DNA of 8,858 nt from an uncultured bacterium (lineage in GTDB: Bacteria > Patescibacteriota > Minisyncoccia > Phycocordibacterales > CAWITU01). The notes beneath the pieces were generated by a model, which worked only from the letters and a program-made list of their open reading frames with translations, had not been told where the DNA came from and searched no databases. The stretch covers positions 1-8,858 of the forward strand of contig CAJBRS010000009.1 of the NCBI GenBank assembly GCA_903958115.1. The letters run 5' to 3'. The position numbers were made by a program, and so were the translations under genes. This document shows, piece after piece, positions 6,722 to 8,858 of this stretch (positions within the stretch are counted from its first letter, which is position 1; each line of letters begins with the position of its first letter).

Positions 6722-8650
6722 TTACTGTACTACACGAGCATTTTCAAGTGCGTTCCCCGTATCGTTGGACAACATAGTTGAAACGTTTTGTGACTCAGTC
6801 TGCACTTCTTTACCTGTGAATGTGTCTCCCCCAAACAAGCTTATGTCCTGAACAAGATCTGGCGCCTTGGTAATCTGACTAGCACTTGGAGTGATCGAGA
6901 CCAAAAATGAGACCTTCGTAGGATCACTTCCATATCCAGTACCTGCAGGCAAAGAACCTATATCCCAACGAATTTGACGAGTAACAGGATTATAAGTCAA
7001 TGCAGACGAAGCTGGAGAAATCTGTCTAAGCCAATCAACATAACCAGGTAGACTTGCTGTGACATAAGCATTCTTAATATCGTTTAAACTGTTTGAAGCT
7101 TTTAATGTAATCGTATAAGAGGTAGGTGAACCAATCTTTGGAGGCACTGGACCAACATTAGAGAAAGGTCCTTGACCATGAGCTGTCTCCGTATCAAGAC
7201 TTAAATTAGCAGAGAGTTTGATAGTTCTGGATAAAGTTCCTGTGATATCTTCTGGAACATTGTTTTCATTAAATCGGCGACCTTTGACACTGATAGCAAC
7301 ATTGATCGTTGGGTTCTTAACGGACGCCCCTAATTGTCCAGACAAATCATTGGAAGCAAACTGGAAACTTACCTTGCCAGACTGTCCCGGATCTACACTG
7401 ACCAGAGTGTCATTTTGAGCACTGTTCCATTCGATTGTATTAGTATTTGAATTATAGAATCCAGAGTTATCGGCAGAAATTGAAAACTTATTAAGGTAGG
7501 GGCTCGTGATAACCGCATCAATAACAATATTTTTTAATGAGTCGGTTAAATTATTAGACCATTTTATTTCTCCGTTGATTGTCTTGTGTTGTAGTCCTGT
7601 ATATGGATCATCTGTAGAACTATTAAGAGCAAGGGTTGTTGCCAAAAATGGCCTACGGATAACAACTGCTTGAGTTGTCTCAATAAAGGCTGTACCAATG
7701 GTTAGAGAATTGCTAGCGCTCTCTGTGCCAGTATAAAATCTGAAAACTTTTTGCTCATTATCCTGGCCAGTAATCCTACCAGTTATCTTAAACTCTCGAG
7801 AACCATTTGGTTCTAGATCGCCAATATTCCAAACATTATTAACAGAGGAAGGGGTCGGGGTAGCGCTTTCAAATTGAAAACCAGGAGGAAAATCCATCTT
7901 CAAAAGAAGACTCTTTATTATATTTGTAGAGTTAGAATTAAGGTGAGCGTCTATAACAAGCTCTTGTCCAGAATTTATTTCTTTTAGAGAATCTATAGAT
8001 AGACTAACTGGTGAAGAGCTAATAACAAGCTGATATGTTTTATCCGCATGGTAAACAGCATTTGAACCGGCAAGACGATACTCAACGCTAATTTTTATAT
8101 CCTCATTATCGCCTTGTTGTCCGTAAAGTACGGCACCAATAGTTTTTCGGACAGTCTGACCAGCAGTGATTGACCCAAGAGAAATTCTGTCACGTGGCAT
8201 GTCTTGATTGTTGCCATCCGCAGTCTTTGTTCCCTGAGGATATTCAATAACCAAATCTACTAATTGCAAATCTACGGCATTACCATTAGCTACGTTAATA
8301 TCAAGAGAAATTGGTTCACCTGCAGCTGCTGATGTTTGACCAAGTACGGTGACATTTATATTATTTGAAGAAATAACATTACCCCCCTGAAAAGATATAT
8401 ACCCAGCAATAATAATGGCAATAACAAAAAAAATGACAGCCCCAATAAGTATATTCTTAAAGATGCTGCCCGACGGAACCGAAACCTCTTCCTGACTTCC
8501 CTCTCCAGAGTCCCAATCATTTTTTACTCCATACTCTTTAGGGTGGAGATTAATGTATTTTCGTAACCTTGGAGGGCCTTTTCTTGAGTACAAGGATTTG
8601 CGCAAGTGCTCAATACGGTCGTGATTTTTGTTATTATCTAAATCTTCCAT
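6722..8650 (-). CDS. Membrane-anchored surface protein with repeated Ig/DUF11-like beta modules
   Basis: Function unknown. The 642 residues consist of a basic cytoplasmic tail of about 62 residues, one transmembrane segment at about 64-86 (FKNILIGAVIFFVIAIIIAG) and a large exported region to the C-terminus, so the topology is probably N-in with an uncleaved signal anchor. The exported part looks like four beta-sandwich modules at roughly 98-210, 214-293, 330-431 and 475-590. Three of them end in a similar pattern: a Trp in an N-x-I/V-x-W strand (W274, W408, W562), then a G/P-G turn and a hydrophobic strand, as in VWNIGDLEPNGS and IRWDIGSLPAGT. I see no cysteine, no LPXTG and no catalytic motif. 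It resembles, from memory, a conserved uncharacterised Patescibacteria protein found near glyS. A role in cell-surface structure or attachment is inferred. It begins two bases after its predicted transcription start and 14 bases after the probable recO stop. Confidence 0.85.
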   Translation of the reverse strand: MEDLDNNKNHDRIEHLRKSLYSRKGPPRLRKYINLHPKEYGVKNDWDSGEGSQEEVSVPSGSIFKNILIGAVIFFVIAIIIAGYISFQGGNVISSNNINVTVLGQTSAAAGEPISLDINVANGNAVDLQLVDLVIEYPQGTKTADGNNQDMPRDRISLGSITAGQTVRKTIGAVLYGQQGDNEDIKISVEYRLAGSNAVYHADKTYQLVISSSPVSLSIDSLKEINSGQELVIDAHLNSNSTNIIKSLLLKMDFPPGFQFESATPTPSSVNNVWNIGDLEPNGSREFKITGRITGQDNEQKVFRFYTGTESASNSLTIGTAFIETTQAVVIRRPFLATTLALNSSTDDPYTGLQHKTINGEIKWSNNLTDSLKNIVIDAVITSPYLNKFSISADNSGFYNSNTNTIEWNSAQNDTLVSVDPGQSGKVSFQFASNDLSGQLGASVKNPTINVAISVKGRRFNENNVPEDITGTLSRTIKLSANLSLDTETAHGQGPFSNVGPVPPKIGSPTSYTITLKASNSLNDIKNAYVTASLPGYVDWLRQISPASSALTYNPVTRQIRWDIGSLPAGTGYGSDPTKVSFLVSITPSASQITKAPDLVQDISLFGGDTFTGKEVQTESQNVSTMLSNDTGNALENARVVQ

Positions 8651-8658
8651 TTGAAGAA

Positions 8659-8667
8659 ATTATATCA
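8659..8667 (-). promoter_or_regulatory. Perfect extended -10 promoter of the surface-protein gene
   Basis: The minus strand reads TGATATAAT, an exact TGnTATAAT. Its first three bases are the TGA stop of the upstream gene. The predicted transcription start is 8652, two bases before ATG 8650, and no Shine-Dalgarno is present, so translation would start on an essentially leaderless mRNA. No clear -35 was found, as is usual for extended -10 promoters. Confidence 0.65.
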
Positions 8668-8858
8668 TAACTGGCTTGCCTGTAGAGCTTGATTGATTTG
8701 GGCAATCATAAGGGTGCGTGATTCTTTTGCTTTTTCCAGCATCTCTAATGACCAATCATTATTTTCTAGATAATTAGCCAACTCCCCCACAGCTTGGATA
8801 TAACCTAGGGTATGGAGAATTCTAATCATCAAAACGCATTCGAAATGATCTGGAGAAA
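8665..8858 (-). CDS. recO: Probable DNA repair protein RecO, C-terminal 63 residues only
   Basis: The reading frame enters from the right edge and stops at TGA 8665-8667, leaving 63 residues. RecO loads RecA at gaps together with RecR in recombination repair. The visible piece has HFECVLMIRILHTLGYIQ, which resembles the F-x-x-x-L-L-x-x-L-G-Y helix of the RecO C-terminal domain, and ends in IAQINQALQASQL, much like the I-N-x-A-L-x-E-S-x-L ending I recall for Patescibacteria RecO. Position upstream of glyS also fits, since recO and glycyl-tRNA synthetase genes are often close. There is no zinc-finger or catalytic motif in the piece, so the call rests on this short similarity and on context. It could be another helical protein. 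Its stop codon is shared with the promoter of the next gene. Confidence 0.55.
   Translation of the reverse strand, partial: SPDHFECVLMIRILHTLGYIQAVGELANYLENNDWSLEMLEKAKESRTLMIAQINQALQASQL

Overview
The window is a tightly packed, moderately AT-rich bacterial segment in which every supported gene lies on the minus strand. The best guess for the source is a Candidate Phyla Radiation (Patescibacteria, Parcubacteria-like) genome. The reasons are the short MetRS with HIGF and LAGKDQVRQQ in place of the usual HIGH and H-x-x-GKD motifs, the dimeric-type GlyRS, a FolC-like Mur ligase with an unusual P-loop, a large single-anchor surface protein with repeated Ig/DUF11-like modules beside glyS, and very short gene spacing with few Shine-Dalgarno sites. 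The taxon is inferred from recalled family patterns; no search was run.

In transcription order (right to left) the layout is as follows. The 3' end of a probable recO runs off the right edge (8858 to 8665). A 642-residue membrane-anchored surface protein follows (8650 to 6722), then glyS for glycyl-tRNA synthetase (6708 to 5392). Next is an unrecognised 147-residue gene (5353 to 4910) with its own promoter-like element, a good ribosome binding site and a strong intrinsic terminator (4891 to 4852). After the terminator a second run begins: an M16 zinc peptidase (4791 to 3523), an AI-2E family membrane protein (3507 to 2458), metG for methionyl-tRNA synthetase (2450 to 993), a 103-base spacer dominated by a long imperfect hairpin, and a FolC-like ligase (889 to the left edge, truncated).

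Most genes are housekeeping: two aminoacyl-tRNA synthetases, recombination repair, a FolC-like ligase and envelope proteins. They are close enough to be co-transcribed in two groups separated by the terminator. No mobile element, CRISPR array, tRNA, rRNA or recognisable defence system was found. No stretch longer than about 120 bases lacks a gene.

The points most worth a second look are the orphan 147-residue gene as a self-contained transcription unit, extended -10 elements placed so close to start codons that the mRNAs may be leaderless, a heptamer tandem repeat next to a C7 tract at the M16 promoter, the hairpin upstream of folC, and departures from consensus in the FolC-like and MetRS active-site motifs.
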